A DNA stretch of 64,000 bases from Tribonema minus (Eukaryota; Sar; Xanthophyceae; Tribonematales; Tribonemataceae), in contig JAFCMP010000530.1 in the NCBI GenBank assembly GCA_017506865.1, positions 310,001 through 374,000 on the forward strand, given 5' to 3'. The position numbers and the translations under genes were made by a program. Below the pieces are notes generated by a model, which was given only the letters and a program-made list of their open reading frames with translations, made no database searches and was not told the origin of the DNA. Of the stretch, positions 33,622-45,263 are shown in pieces. How positions within the stretch are numbered: the stretch's first letter is position 1; each line of letters begins with the position of its first letter.

Positions 33622-34879
33622 GGCGCGCGGGGGGGACACTGTGCCGCGTCGGGGCGCAGGGGCTCGTGCTCTTGCATACCCTGCGAGGGTCGGGGGGGGG
33701 GGGGGGGGAAGGGGCCTCATCGCATCGGCGATGGCTGCGGCGCGCGCCGCGAAAAGTCACATGGGTCGGCGGCGCTGTCGCTGTGACACTATTTGAGTCA
33801 AATCGCTGCGCAGCGGATGCGCGTCAAGCTCATTGCAGAAGCACTGGCGCCGGCGCCAGCGCATGCACTGCCGGCGGCGGCGCGGTTGACAGTTCAACAC
33901 ACTTTTCCACGAGGGCTTCCCTCATTCTGGCGTCCAGTTTCGTTCTTGAACACCTCACTTGGATGTCTGGTTAGCGTCAGCGGCAGCGGGGGTTCCGCCG
34001 TCCAGCGGATCTCGCGCGCATCATCGCGGGCCCTGTGCCGTCACTTCACGCCAGTGCTCGTGTACATCAAACAATATGATGAGCTCATGTTCAACAACAC
34101 GCAGGAGCTTGTTGCCTGTTCCTCACTTCTGTTTTGCTGCCTGAGTCGCGCACCACGGACCATGTCCGCTTGACGGCGGTCATGTTGTCAGTAATGGGTG
34201 CTGAACCTCGCCGCAAGTCGTACTTCAAATTGTATGCTGGTGCTGTGTGAGATAATGGTTCACTGCTGTGTCGCCCTCCCTTTCTACTGGAGCGTGCGGG
34301 TCCTGGCTGGTTGCCTAATGCAATGGGCTGCTGCAAGTTGAGCACTGCTGCTGATGTCGCCCTGCGTATTGGCCATTGTTGAAAATGACATTGACGGCAG
34401 CTACAGACTCACTGCCATTGGGGCGTGCACAAACGCTTACATCAAGTACGGCAAAATATACATGCACCATCAAAGCTTTGTGCGATGTTGCCAGATGACA
34501 TGGACTCGCAGTCAGTCGTGCATGCGCAGCAGAACTTCTGAAGGCACGAGATGAGCACAAGAGACATCGCAAATGACACAAAATAAGTGCGGCCAGAGGC
34601 AAAACAGATGTTATATTCACAGCACGTCTCAAGAACCACAGAGTTGGCCTGCGCAGGTACAAAAATGGGGCCGCACGCAATTGTGTATCCCTCTGAGAAG
34701 CAGTGCGCTGCGCACTCGCACAGCCGTTGATGATGGCATCCGCAGTGCGCCTGCAGCCCCGCCGCAGTCATAACGCTGACACAAGCACTGTGAAACACCC
34801 ATTTAAGGCACATGGTACCCCTCCCCACCCCCACCCCCGCCCCCCGCACGTTCCCTGCGCCTGCGCTGTCGCATGACCA
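33622..34879. other. intergenic region between convergent genes
   Basis: This holds the 3' ends of the ankyrin gene (+) and a proline-rich protein gene (-). A G tract lies at about 33693-33708. Open frames here are short and without domains. Confidence 0.5.
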
Positions 34880-36133
34880 CTAGCCGCTGCTGCTGCTGCT
34901 ACTAGATGAGCTATCCGTGGTGGTCGTTGTCGTGGTCGTCGTCTGCTTCGCTTGGTGCTTGGGCGGACCGCAATTGCTGCTGCTGCTGCTGCCGCTGCCG
35001 CCGCCCCCGCCGCCGCTGCTGCTGCTGCTCGTGTGCTCAACGCCGCACAGCTCCGGCTCAATGACGTGGTACTCGACCACGTGCTTGCGCTTGTGCGGGA
35101 CCTTCTTGTGGTGCGGCGGCGTTACCGGTATGTACACCGGAATCGGCGATGGCGGCGGCAGCGGCGGCGGCATTGTCGGCGTGATTGCCGGAGCAGTAGG
35201 CGGAATGACGGGCGGAGGTGGCGGCGGCGGAGGCGGCGGCGGCGCTGAAACGGCCGCAGACGCCGCCGCGCCGCCAGCACCTGCCGCCGCCGCTGCCGCA
35301 GCTGACCCTGCCGCTGCCGCCGCGGCTGCGGAGCCGCCGGCTGCCGGCGCGGACGGCGGCGGCGACGGCGGCGGAATGATCGCCGGCGCCGTCGGCGGCG
35401 GCGCCGTGGGCGACACCGGCGGCGACGTCGGCGGTATGATGATTTTCTTGACGTAGTACTGGTGGTGCCCTGGGTGATGGCCCAGCTGCCGGACATCGCC
35501 TTCAACGGCGTCAGCGGCCGCAACATCATCAGCCCGGACGTCAGGCTCGGTGGCCAGCGTGCCGTGCCCCTCGTCCGGCGAGGTGGCCACGGTCGTGCTG
35601 CCGCCGGCGCCCGCTGCGGCGGAGGCGGCGCCGCCGCCCGCGCCGGTGCTGCCGCCGGTGCCTCCGACCTGCGTGCTGCACCCCGCGGCGCAGCTCGACG
35701 GGCCCGTAGATATGGTGGTGCCAGGCACTGCGCCTGTGGGGGGAGAGACAGCTGGATACGTGCTGGGTGGGTACACGGGCGCAGTGCTCGGCGCAGGCAC
35801 GTAGGGGACTCCACCAGCGACGGGCGCCGATGTGGTGATGGCTTGCTGCGTTGGTGGCGGTGCTACCGCTGGCTGGGTAGGTGGGATCGTGGGCGCTGGC
35901 GTGACAGCGGGCTGCGCGTATTGAGGGACCAGGAACGTGCCTCCTCCGTAGGGGTTGCTCGGCACGTAGTTGTTGGCCTGCACTCTGCGGTGCTGACGCT
36001 GCTGGCGTGAGGCGTGCAGGTGAGGGTCGCCGGGGATTAGTTCCTCACGGGCACCCCGCAGGTGTCTGCAATCGATCGGCGTTGACGTTGAAAGCAGGAC
36101 AGCAGCCACAGTACCGCAGCCCACGATCCGCAT
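34880..36133 (-). CDS. secreted proline-rich, mucin-like protein
   Basis: A single uninterrupted frame of 417 residues. It starts with a probable signal peptide (MRIVGCGTVAAVLLSTSTPI) followed directly by CRHLRGAREEL. The rest is low complexity: Pro/Thr/Ser-rich stretches, blocks of Pro, Ala and Gly, a His/Lys-rich segment (PHHKKVPHKRKHVVEYHVIE), and poly-Ser, poly-Gly and poly-Thr tracts to the end. Five or so cysteines are present. This composition fits an extracellular O-glycosylated or wall/scale matrix protein; no enzyme domain is seen. RHLR could be an R-x-x-R propeptide cleavage site or resemble an RxLR motif, and the same motif occurs at the same place in the gene at 47056-50497. A small intron near the N-terminus cannot be excluded. 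In such GC-rich repeats the opposite strand is also open, so the signal peptide is the main support. Confidence 0.65.
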   Translation of the reverse strand: MRIVGCGTVAAVLLSTSTPIDCRHLRGAREELIPGDPHLHASRQQRQHRRVQANNYVPSNPYGGGTFLVPQYAQPAVTPAPTIPPTQPAVAPPPTQQAITTSAPVAGGVPYVPAPSTAPVYPPSTYPAVSPPTGAVPGTTISTGPSSCAAGCSTQVGGTGGSTGAGGGAASAAAGAGGSTTVATSPDEGHGTLATEPDVRADDVAAADAVEGDVRQLGHHPGHHQYYVKKIIIPPTSPPVSPTAPPPTAPAIIPPPSPPPSAPAAGGSAAAAAAAGSAAAAAAAGAGGAAASAAVSAPPPPPPPPPPPVIPPTAPAITPTMPPPLPPPSPIPVYIPVTPPHHKKVPHKRKHVVEYHVIEPELCGVEHTSSSSSGGGGGGSGSSSSSNCGPPKHQAKQTTTTTTTTTDSSSSSSSSSG

Positions 36134-38632
36134 CGTAGCCGACGCTGCTGTTGCAGCATGCGCAGCGGGTTAAGGTCTTGCCGCAAAAGCCCTGCTAACC
36201 TGCTGACCCGATTGCCACGCACAACAGCCATCATGTCGTTCACGAAGGGGGATCGGTCGCAACGCATGCTCGCCATGCTGCGAAGCCAGTCACATGCATG
36301 CTCACAGGTGTATGACTGGCCAGCTTTTGAACGAGAACTGCTGGCGGGCACTGGCGCACTCATTCAGTTGAAGTTGAAGCTCGGCGGCCTTTCTTTGGCA
36401 ACGGAGTGCCAACAGGGACGAGGCCAACATGGCGCCTTTGTATGAATGATGGAGCGGACTTAGCCATGACTCAAAACAGGGTCATGGCAGACAGCTCCGA
36501 CAACAGCCTTGCTGGCGATCAGCAGACATGAACATATACTTCCGAAGCAAGTGCAGCGCACACAGTAATGCGAGACACACTGCCAGTAGCGTGCTCACTG
36601 CCAATATGCGGCCGGCCTCGTGTTGAACATGGGTACCACAGGTGCAGAACCGGACAGTGGCATTCCTCGGCGAGGGGGGTACGCACCGCTCTAGCGCAGT
36701 GCAGTTGTCGAATGCTGCTGGATGGGCGTGCTTCACCCCATGTGTGTGACAGCATGGTCACTGTGGCGCAAGTGGTAGACATATCCCTGCTTGAAGACTG
36801 CTCGAGAAGCTGCAGTTCCTGTGTCACTAAGGTTCATGCGTCTAGTGCAGCACTTGGCAGAGAGGATCCCTACAACTCGTGACCTCACTTGCAGATGTAG
36901 TCAAGTCTCATTAGATGTGTTGCAGATGTAGTCAAGTCTCATTGGAAGTGTTGTCTGCTCATCAAAGTATCTTGTTGGCTTCAAAGTGAATGCTGGCAAG
37001 TGAGGCAGTGCTGGCAAATGAAATAATGTTTGAGTGTAAAAATGGACCGTTTTTGACACGTCAGAGCATTTGTGCTTGACGACATTATGATGTGCTTGAT
37101 GGCATTTTGGGCGTTACGGCACCCTCAGTATGTTCCTGCGGCGCCTAACATTTAATGGTCAGCTGACACTCAAGCCCTGCTGTCACCTCTTGCACCTAGT
37201 GTACTGGGAAGTCTGTCGCAGGCAAACGCAACTGGCGCGGTCGCGCACGCTGCAAATGCTGCGCGCAGGACCACTCTTCTATGGCGCCTTGACGTATTGC
37301 CGCATGTGTACCGTTGACGGCAGGTTGCTGCCACAATCACGCCAGCCCTGGCCCAGGTGTCCTGACACAAGAGTTCCTGAGCCACTCTCTGAAGGCACAT
37401 CCCTGGCTGACAATGCCGCCTCTGTGCGCTGCCTTTGGGCTGAAGTCAGGACCGCACGTGCACGGATAAGAGCAAGAATCGAGCTGCATCCGCTGGTGCC
37501 CTTTGGCGGTGTTCTGCACGAGGACCGGGCGGGTGAAATGGATAGGCACCACGCTCAGTGCTGCAGGTCCCCACGGGTTGCCCTTGCATTCTGCCGCAGC
37601 AGAGCAGGGGACTTCTGCCAACACGCTGCCAAGCCATGCGGCAGCCGACTGTACGGAATGTACGCCATGTGTACACCGTGCCAGGCTGGCGGGGGCTCAT
37701 TTGCATGCTGCCGAGCGCTGCATCACGTCTGCAGCGCTCCAACAGCACGTCTGATCATGGACGGTAATTTAGTACAACGTAGTGCGAATGTGTCCACGAA
37801 ATTCACGCGTCGGTGCCGCCGCCCCGGCCTCCTGCCCTCCCTTGGCGCCTCTCAGCCCCACGAGAAAGACGCGCTGCAGTGATTGCCCGCCGAAACGATG
37901 CATGGCACGCGCGCCGTGGCGGCAGTGCCGCAAAGCGGTGGCGGCAGTAACGGTGGCTCAGGCGCGTAATAAAGCATGGGATCATGTCACCAGCTGCAGA
38001 TAGTGCAGAAAACGGTGGTCCAACGGCGACACACGAGCGTGTCACCGCTTGAAGTTGAACGTGAAGCTTCGTGTGTGTTCCATTTTTGCCAAAACACCGA
38101 GAGCACGTACACACTACCTGCGGACGACGAGAGATAATTGACACTCCCTCGCATCACAAGCAATCCCTGATCAAGGTCAGTGCCATTCTCAGCCCAGCGA
38201 CATTGCCCAACGTTGAGATCTTTTGAAGCACAAAGAAAGAACGCCCACGACGCTAGGCGCGTGCGCGCTGTGCCAGCCGTGGGCTGCTCATCAGTAACCT
38301 TGCTATTGCGTCAATGCACGCTCATTTGCATGCAGATATTGTGCCTATCGCGGCAACCTTGTTGCCGCGCACCTCCCACAGCAAATGCCCGGTGGCTTCC
38401 ATTGTTGCATAGTTCCTTGCCGCCTTCCTGTAGCATACCAAATTGTGCAGCAGTCTCTTTATGCGGCTGTCGCCTCGATGCAGCGGCAGGCGCTCTGTCA
38501 AGCACAGGCGCTCTGGCAAGCACAGGCGCGCACAAATTCATGTTCTTTGTTCTCTTCTGGCTGTGCAGCTACTATGAGCAACATGTTGGACATATCATTT
38601 TCTCGTGTTCTCTTGGCTGTGCAGCTACTAGT
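36134..38632. other. 2.5-kb divergent intergenic region
   Basis: It separates the proline-rich protein gene (-) from the dehydrogenase gene (+) and should hold both promoters. A 24-base direct repeat (units 36889-36912 and 36920-36943) is present. An open frame of 250 codons at 37130-37882 (+) has no recognisable domain and is not called. The last bases before the dehydrogenase start contain a duplicated start-codon region (see 38553-38650). Confidence 0.45.
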
Positions 38633-38650
38633 ATGAGCAACATGATGGAC
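38553..38650 (+). repeat. tandem duplication around the dehydrogenase start codon
   Basis: A segment running from TTCTCTT through GGCTGTGCAGCTACTA to ATGAGCAACATG and TGGAC occurs twice, with ATGs at 38574 and 38633. The upstream ATG opens a short frame (MSNMLDISFSRVLLAVQLLV) that stops before the main one, so it acts as an upstream ORF if transcribed. Each copy also contains a GTGCAG acceptor-like site. Confidence 0.65.
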
Positions 38651-41600
38651 CCCATTGCGCTGGCGCACCCCGCCATGCTGGCCGTGGACCTGGCCGTGGC
38701 GCAAGCATGGTGGTCGCTGACGGTCCCCCCCCTCAAGGTGCTGCGGACCCTGGGCATCGGCCGCGCCAAGTTGCCGAAGGCCGACCTGACTGGAAAGGTC
38801 TGCATCGTTACTGGCGCGAACCGTGGAGGTGAGTGCGTCTCTTCAGCAACGCACTCATGAATGGGGGGTTCGCTGATTGGCTGCCCTGACAGGGTTGCAG
38901 TGCCAGGATAAGTATATGCTGGAGTGCGTAAATGAATTTTTGACTGAATTCTTGCATTGAACCAACCTGCCAGTCAGTCTAGCAGGACGATGATTCTGCC
39001 TCTCGCCTCAAATGCCATGTCGCTGGTGACAGCAAGAGCTGATCACAGCCACCGCGCTGGTGAGCTGATCCTCTGGCATTTATAGCCTCACAAGGGTGGG
39101 GAAGGCATGTCATCATGGAAGCTAGGGTGAACAATTATTACCACCTGCCATCGATGATACATGACGCATGCGCATGTCGCAGCTCCTATGCTCGAGCCCC
39201 GATTCCATGGTTGCGCATCGTTCTGCACACTTGCAGCAGTGGACTGCGTGTTTGTAGCACTGCTGCATCATCTGGCATTCAAGCTGAGATTGAATGCACT
39301 CCAATCTCACTGACCACAAGCTGAGCATCGATGCAAGCCGATCGATCACACCGCTACATCTTCGATCGCAAATTGCAGTTGGTGCGTGCACTGTACTCCA
39401 CCTAGCAGAATGTGCACCGCGGTCGTGCTGGCACAATGCGTCGTTGACCTGCAGCCCTGGGCCGCATTTTTGCAATATCCATGTGCCCTGCTATGCCTAG
39501 CATCGACGCCTGCCAAACACCACCGCACCTGCACCCTGTGATTGTGAATTTACTAAACCTTGTTGTGAAGCTACTAAATCATTTGATATTTGCGATTGCG
39601 CATCGCAGTCGGCGCGCGCACCGCGCTGCACCTCGCCGAGATGGGCGCCACCATCGTGCTGGCGTGCCGCCGCGGCCAGGCCAACGCCGCCAAGACGGGC
39701 ATCATCGAGGAGCTGCGCGCCAAGAAGGTGGAGGTCGACCTCAACAACATCAAGGTGCGCGCCGCGCGTTCGGTGTAGACCTTTGTCCAATGCAGCTTTA
39801 CTTGTATGTGTCTGCACTGAGGCGTCATGGCGTGCGCAAGGCCGCGGATTGTTACGCCACATGGCAGTTTTGGCGCTTCCTGGCGCTGCAGGCACAGAAA
39901 GAGTGCTGGAAGCAGTCGCCTGCACGGCTCTGCAAGCGGCCATCGCCAACATTCTTCGTGATGTGATCGTTGTTTCTGAAGAGTGTGAGCTTGTGGGATC
40001 ACCACAATTTCGCAGCGTTGTCATCTCATCTTGTGTGCACGCAATGAAGCCCTGTTCAAACAGCCCATAACCCATGCGTTCCTCCTGCCGCGCCGCTCTC
40101 ACACGGGTTTGCCGCTGCCGTGTGCCTCCCTGCACACCTGCCGCAGCCCATGGAGCTGGACCTGCTGAGCATGCAGAGCGTGCGCGACTTTGCGGACGCC
40201 TTCAAGCGCGACTTCAAGCGCCTCGACATCCTCGTCAACAACGCCGGTGGGTGCATGCGCGTTCTGCTTGGCAGAGGCTTTGCTGTTTTGAGTGCGCAGT
40301 GCTCGTGTCTGGCGTGCGCTGCTCAGCCCCGTGATTGTGGTCAAGGAGCCAAGCCCTAGATGTGCACTACATAGTTCAAGACCTAGGCGGAGAGTCACCG
40401 CCACAGCCTCAAGTTTCAATAGGGCAATCTCGGCTGGACAAGCTTTTGTCCTTTTGTCTTGCCGAGATCGCCGAGCCTTTGTGCTGCCAAGATCACCGAA
40501 TTGACGAGGCTGGTGGTCGCAGGTGAACATCGGAGCAACAGGGGAGCTGACACTGGTGGACTGGTGGTGGTAGGGCCGCAGCACCCGGGGTCAGGCCCGG
40601 GGCCGTGTTGCATACGCAATCGAGTGTGCACGCCAGTGTAACCTGGCCGTGCACTTGCTGCATGTAAGGCATGGCAGCGCGCCAGCGTCGTGCCTGCATT
40701 TCCAAGTAGGCATACGCAGAGCAGGAGATATGCAATGCGTTCAACCATGCATTGTTGACGCTGCTGAGCTGCTGATGCTGCCGCCGCCTCCGCAGGCGTC
40801 AGCGAGCCCGGCGTGACCTCCGAGGGCTACTCCATCACCTTCACCACCAACCACATTGGGCACTACCTGCTGACGGATCTGCTGTACCCCGTCATCAAGG
40901 CAAGTCGCCGTTTGTGTCGCATCGTTTGTCGCTGTACGGAACCTCAGATCCCAACTTTAACCCGTATGTGTGTTGTGTGACGTTGAACACAGAGAAATGT
41001 GCAGTCCGCAGAAGGCAAATTGAAGTATGGTGGCTAAGACAACAGCAACTGCGGTTCTGAAATTACCAGAGATGTGTATGATGTGGTGCTTGTTAAGTGC
41101 AGTGTTAATTTTACTTTGATTTTGTTGTTGATTTCAGTGGATCTCATGAATTTGAGATCATCTTGTAAAAGTTGAGCAAAAGCTAATCTTTCACTAATTT
41201 TTGAGGTCCATGGTTTCAGCTTCTGGCACCTGAAGCGTCTAGCCCCGACGCACCCTCTGAAGTATGTTTTTTGACAGTGCTGCGCTACTGCACGCGACGC
41301 CCGCCTGGATGCCCCCACTGCTCTCAGCCTGCTGCTGCTGCCGCCACCTGGAACTACTACCGTAGACCATCACTGTCGCTTGCAACTTCGGAGACGGAGA
41401 CGGGTGTTTATTTTATGCATTTGCGCCCTACACTCTTGATGCGCTTTCCGCTCGTGACCCCCCCCCCCCCTTCCCCCCCCGGCCACAGGAGACGGACAAT
41501 GCGCGCATCGTCAACGTCGCGAGCGTCTTCCACCAGTACGGCGACCCCGACAAGTGGGAAGAGGCCGCCACTGGCAGGTATGTACGCGCCACACGTGGGT

Positions 41601-44600
41601 ATGTAGGTATAAGCAGTATGTGGGTACGTAGGTATGTGCACCACGTGGGCATGCAGATATGCAGATATATGCACCATGTGGTTATATGTACCAGGCGGGT
41701 ATGTCCGTATGCTCAGATACTTTCGCGCCCGTAGGTGCGTAACGTCCCGTGTTTCGACATGTGACATCGTGACTATGAGTTTACCGCTGACGAGCGCCTG
41801 TTGCCATTTTGCAGCACTCAGTAACTTCAATGGCGACTCACCCCTGATGCACCGCCTGTCCGCTTGTCTGTCACGCGCGATTGCGGCGCAGGCGCGGCGA
41901 CACGGGCCCATTTGACGTCCTCACGCACGTGTACGCTGACAGCAAGCTTGCCAACCTCATGCATGCGCTGGTGAGTGACGATCGCTGCTCTCTTGCAATG
42001 CGTACTGTCCCTGTGGGTGCAGCGCGTGTGGCTTGCCATGTTGTACAGCAGCGCACTCGCATTCTGTTCTGTCTGTGCAATTCTGCCTGCACTCATACGC
42101 GGCTGCAAAGCGACCCATGCGCTTTTCCACCCTCGTCGGTCGTCTGCACGCCCCGTCACGCGCTCGCGCGCAGGCGCCGCTACGCATCATGTGCGCACAG
42201 CAGTGCTCAGTGCGGCTGCAGCGGCTAGGGTCGTTCTGCATTGCAGGGCCCCGCCTGCAGTGTATGGGCCACGCACGCGCCGCGCCAGTTAAACACCTAC
42301 CGTCAGTTTGCACCTGCAGACAGCTTGTCGGCGTCTAATGCGCATTCTGTGTGGAAGAGCGCGTTGTCTCATCGTTCCTCGCGCGCCGTGCCCCCGCCCC
42401 TGCCCCAGGACCTGAGGCGGCGCTTCACGGCCGACCGCTGCAATGCGGTGGCCTTCGCCGTGCACCCCGGCAACTGCCGCACGGACCTGTGGCGCTACGT
42501 GCCCAACAACCTGCACAACGCGTTCGACAAGTTCATGCGCATCTTCTTCCTGTCGCCTGAGCTGGTAAGTGCGCGCCACTGTTTTGACGAGCGCATGTGG
42601 GTGTGCTCTGTTTTTCCTGAGCACAAGAGTGAGCGGCGGGGTGTGCATCGCGCGTTTGCGGAACGGCGCTGACGGCGCATCAGCCGTTGATGGCGCAGCA
42701 GTCCAGGTTCTGTGCAGTCCCTTTCGTGCCGTCAGATGTGTCGTTGGCGTGCGCTGGACGGGTTTGATGGCGGGCGCAGCGCAAGCGGGCCGCACGGCAT
42801 TGCCTCCGGCGTGACAAATACAGATCGCCGCTTGCTCAAGATCATGTTCAGGCCTAGGGTTGGGGTTAGGACTGAGCATTATCAACATGCAGGAAGAGCT
42901 CGGGGCCAAGTGGAGCAGCGACCAGAGGCTATGTGCTACAATGACTCTACCGTGAAGAGTGTTGAGGCACCATTTCTTGTATATTAGTAGTCTTGGACAG
43001 TCAATACGCCCATCATAAATTGCCTCCATCACGGTGCACTCTCGCGAGCTGCGCTCGAGGACTGCTAGGTCCTTGTAGGCGCTGCCAATACGCCGTTGCG
43101 CCCCTCCTCACAATTCCCATTAAAGCCACCACGGCAATGCAACCCCCACCGCATTCACTGCGTGCCTGTGTGCGCCTCTACTGACAGGCTGACAAGCCCC
43201 GCTACATCTACATCGTGCTCTCCCACCCTCCCTGTCAACGCATGCCATCTGCTTCAGCGCACCACCAACTCCCGCTGGCTCATGTGCCCCCCCCCCCCCC
43301 CTCTCCCCCCCCTCACCCCCCCCAATGCACATGCTTCAGGGCTGCTACACGTCGGTGAGCATCACCTACTCCCGTCTGCTCCTGCTGACTCATGTCTCTC
43401 GCCCCCCCCTCCCCCCTCCCTCCCTCACCCCCAATGCACACGCCTCAGGGCTGCTACACGTCGGTGAGCGCTGCCGTCGCGCCGCTGGACCGCCTGCGCG
43501 AGCCCGACGGCAACCTGGCGCGCTTTCTGCAGCCGTACTGGTGCCCAGTGCCCTACGTGAAGGACCGCGCCGCACACCAGATCGGCCCGTTTGCCGGCTG
43601 CCAAGTGGTGAGTCACACGTGTAACACTGCTTGAGGTTTGTGATGCGCTCCTGGGTTGCAAGCATACCACTACGTGAAGGACCGCGCCGCGCCCCAGATC
43701 GGCCCCTTTGCCGGCTGCCAAGTGGTGCGTCGCGCGCGTAACGATACTCGAAGGTTGTAATGCGCTCCTGGGTTACAAGCATAACCCTGCGTGAAGGACC
43801 GTGCACGAGATCGGCCCCTTCGCCGGCTGCCAAGTGGTGAGTCGTGCGCATAAAACTACTTGAAGTATTTGATTGTGCTCATGAGTGTGCAAGATGGTGC
43901 GAAAAGCGAGTGCAACAAAGGGGGCTGGCTGCACACAAGTGCCCTATGTGAAGGACCGTGCCGCGCACCAGATCAACCCCTTCGCCGGCTGCCAAGCGGT
44001 GAGTCGTGCACATAGCGATACTTGAAGTTTGTGAGGTGCTTGTAAGGGTTGCAAGCAGGTATGAAAACTGAGTGCAGTCATGGGTGCTGCACACTTGTGG
44101 TACCCCCTCTGTCGCCGTCCATGCCATCCCAGGCTTAGCTGAGGCGTGACTTTGATGCGTTGTTCTTTTTCAAACAATTCAAGTGTGACAACCTTCCGTT
44201 GGCTCTTTGTAAGCAGAACCTCGACGAACAGCTGCAATCTCATGATACGGTTGAGTGATTGGCGGCCTCCTCTGCGATGCACATGGCTTGAGACACAGCT
44301 GATGGGCTCACCAACGGCAACCCTAGCTCACCAACGACAATCCTACTCATGACATGCACACCCGCTTTTGCTTGTGTGCAGGGCACGGCGTCCCTGCCCA
44401 ATGACGTCGACGGCGCGCTGGACACCCTCAGGAGGGTGTCCGAGCAGCTCGTGGCGGACATCTCCAAGAAGCAGGAGACGCACACGCAGGGTGAGTTGCG
44501 CGCGGGATTGCTCGCTGAGCATGTGTTGGGTAGCGCACGCACAGCTTGCATGTCGACTGCAGAGGCTTGTTGTCATGCGCGCCTGTATGAGCAGGGATGG

Positions 44601-45263
44601 TCGTACAAAGGCAAATGGCGTGTGTGGCATGGCCAATGGCGAGTGTACGCGGGACAGCCCTTGTAAGTAATGTGCGCCAACTATTGAAAACACGGGCTGC
44701 ATGGAGTGCATGGCTTCTCGAGCATTCACGTAGTCTAGTAAATTGCTGTCTCACCCTGCGACAAGCGCACTTGCTTCCACAAACCCGCGCAATTGCGACC
44801 ATTGTTGTGCTGATTGCCAGGTGCTGTACAGGTGCTCCATGTTGTCAGCAGTTACCTGCGACTCTGGTCAATCAACAATCATTGAAGCAACAGCACCTGC
44901 TACAGTTGTCACTTGAACCCACTACCGCAGCCTGGTTGCGATGTGATCATGCTTTACAGCGAAATGGCGCCATCAGCGCTTGCGGCGACCACCATCGCTC
45001 ATCCTCTCTGCCACAACACACTGGATCATCTACAACCGTCACTGCCAAGCACATCACTTTAATGACCATATGGGCTCAATGCCATCGATACCAGCAATCA
45101 CCACATCGCCCCTCCCTGACGCACCCCTCCTTCTCGCTCTTGTTGCCGCTGCGCGCCGCTGCATTGCGCTGCAGCCGACCCCGCTGCCGTCAAGGCCATC
45201 CACCCCGTCGCGGCCACGGAGTACCCCAGCCTCGCACCCCGTGACGTGCCCATCCGATTCTAA
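38633..45263 (+). CDS. short-chain dehydrogenase/reductase, retinol-dehydrogenase-like
   Basis: Ten exons in phase: 38633-38828, 39609-39754, 40147-40246, 40796-40899, 41489-41577, 41892-41970, 42409-42564, 43449-43607, 44382-44490 and 45175-45263; about 408 residues, longer than the usual 300-330. The Rossmann NAD(P)-binding motif is KVCIVTGANRGVG, then LHLAEMGATIVLACRR, the structural motif LDILVNNAG, the helix TNHIGHYLLTDLLYPVIK, the catalytic Ser region ARIVNVASVFHQYG and the catalytic Tyr/Lys in YADSKLANLMHAL, followed by HPGNCRTDLWR. These fit the RDH/protochlorophyllide-reductase-like SDRs that act on hydrophobic carbonyls or alcohols; the substrate is not predictable. The N-terminal about 50 residues contain a hydrophobic helix and may anchor the protein to a membrane. 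The intron after 40899 has a GC donor. Intron 1 carries a fossil copy of exon 2, and exon 8 has several duplicated edges. Confidence 0.88.
39379..39437 (+). pseudogene. fossil copy of dehydrogenase exon 2
   Basis: A TTGCAG acceptor at 39378 is followed by sequence that aligns with the start of the working exon at 39609: it reads VGACTVLHLAE where the exon reads VGARTALHLAE. After that the frame shifts (CAPRSCW against MGATIVL) although the DNA still matches through GTCGTGCTGGC. Third positions have drifted from G/C toward A/T, as expected for an unused copy. Confidence 0.7.
43331..43998 (+). repeat. duplicated acceptors and donors around dehydrogenase exon 8
   Basis: The acceptor and first exon bases (TTCAG then GGCTGCTACACGTCGGTGAG) occur at 43339 and again at the working site 43448, each after a long C-rich tract. 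The exon end (QIGPFAGCQV) and its donor at 43607 are repeated with donors after 43724, 43837 and 43998. The later copies carry small deletions and substitutions (for example QINPFAGCQA in the last). Confidence 0.8.

Noticed and set aside
37130-37882. A 250-codon + strand frame in the divergent intergenic region
   Set aside because: No domain, no supporting splice partners, and mixed Cys/Arg-rich composition. It could be real, but the sequence gives no positive support.
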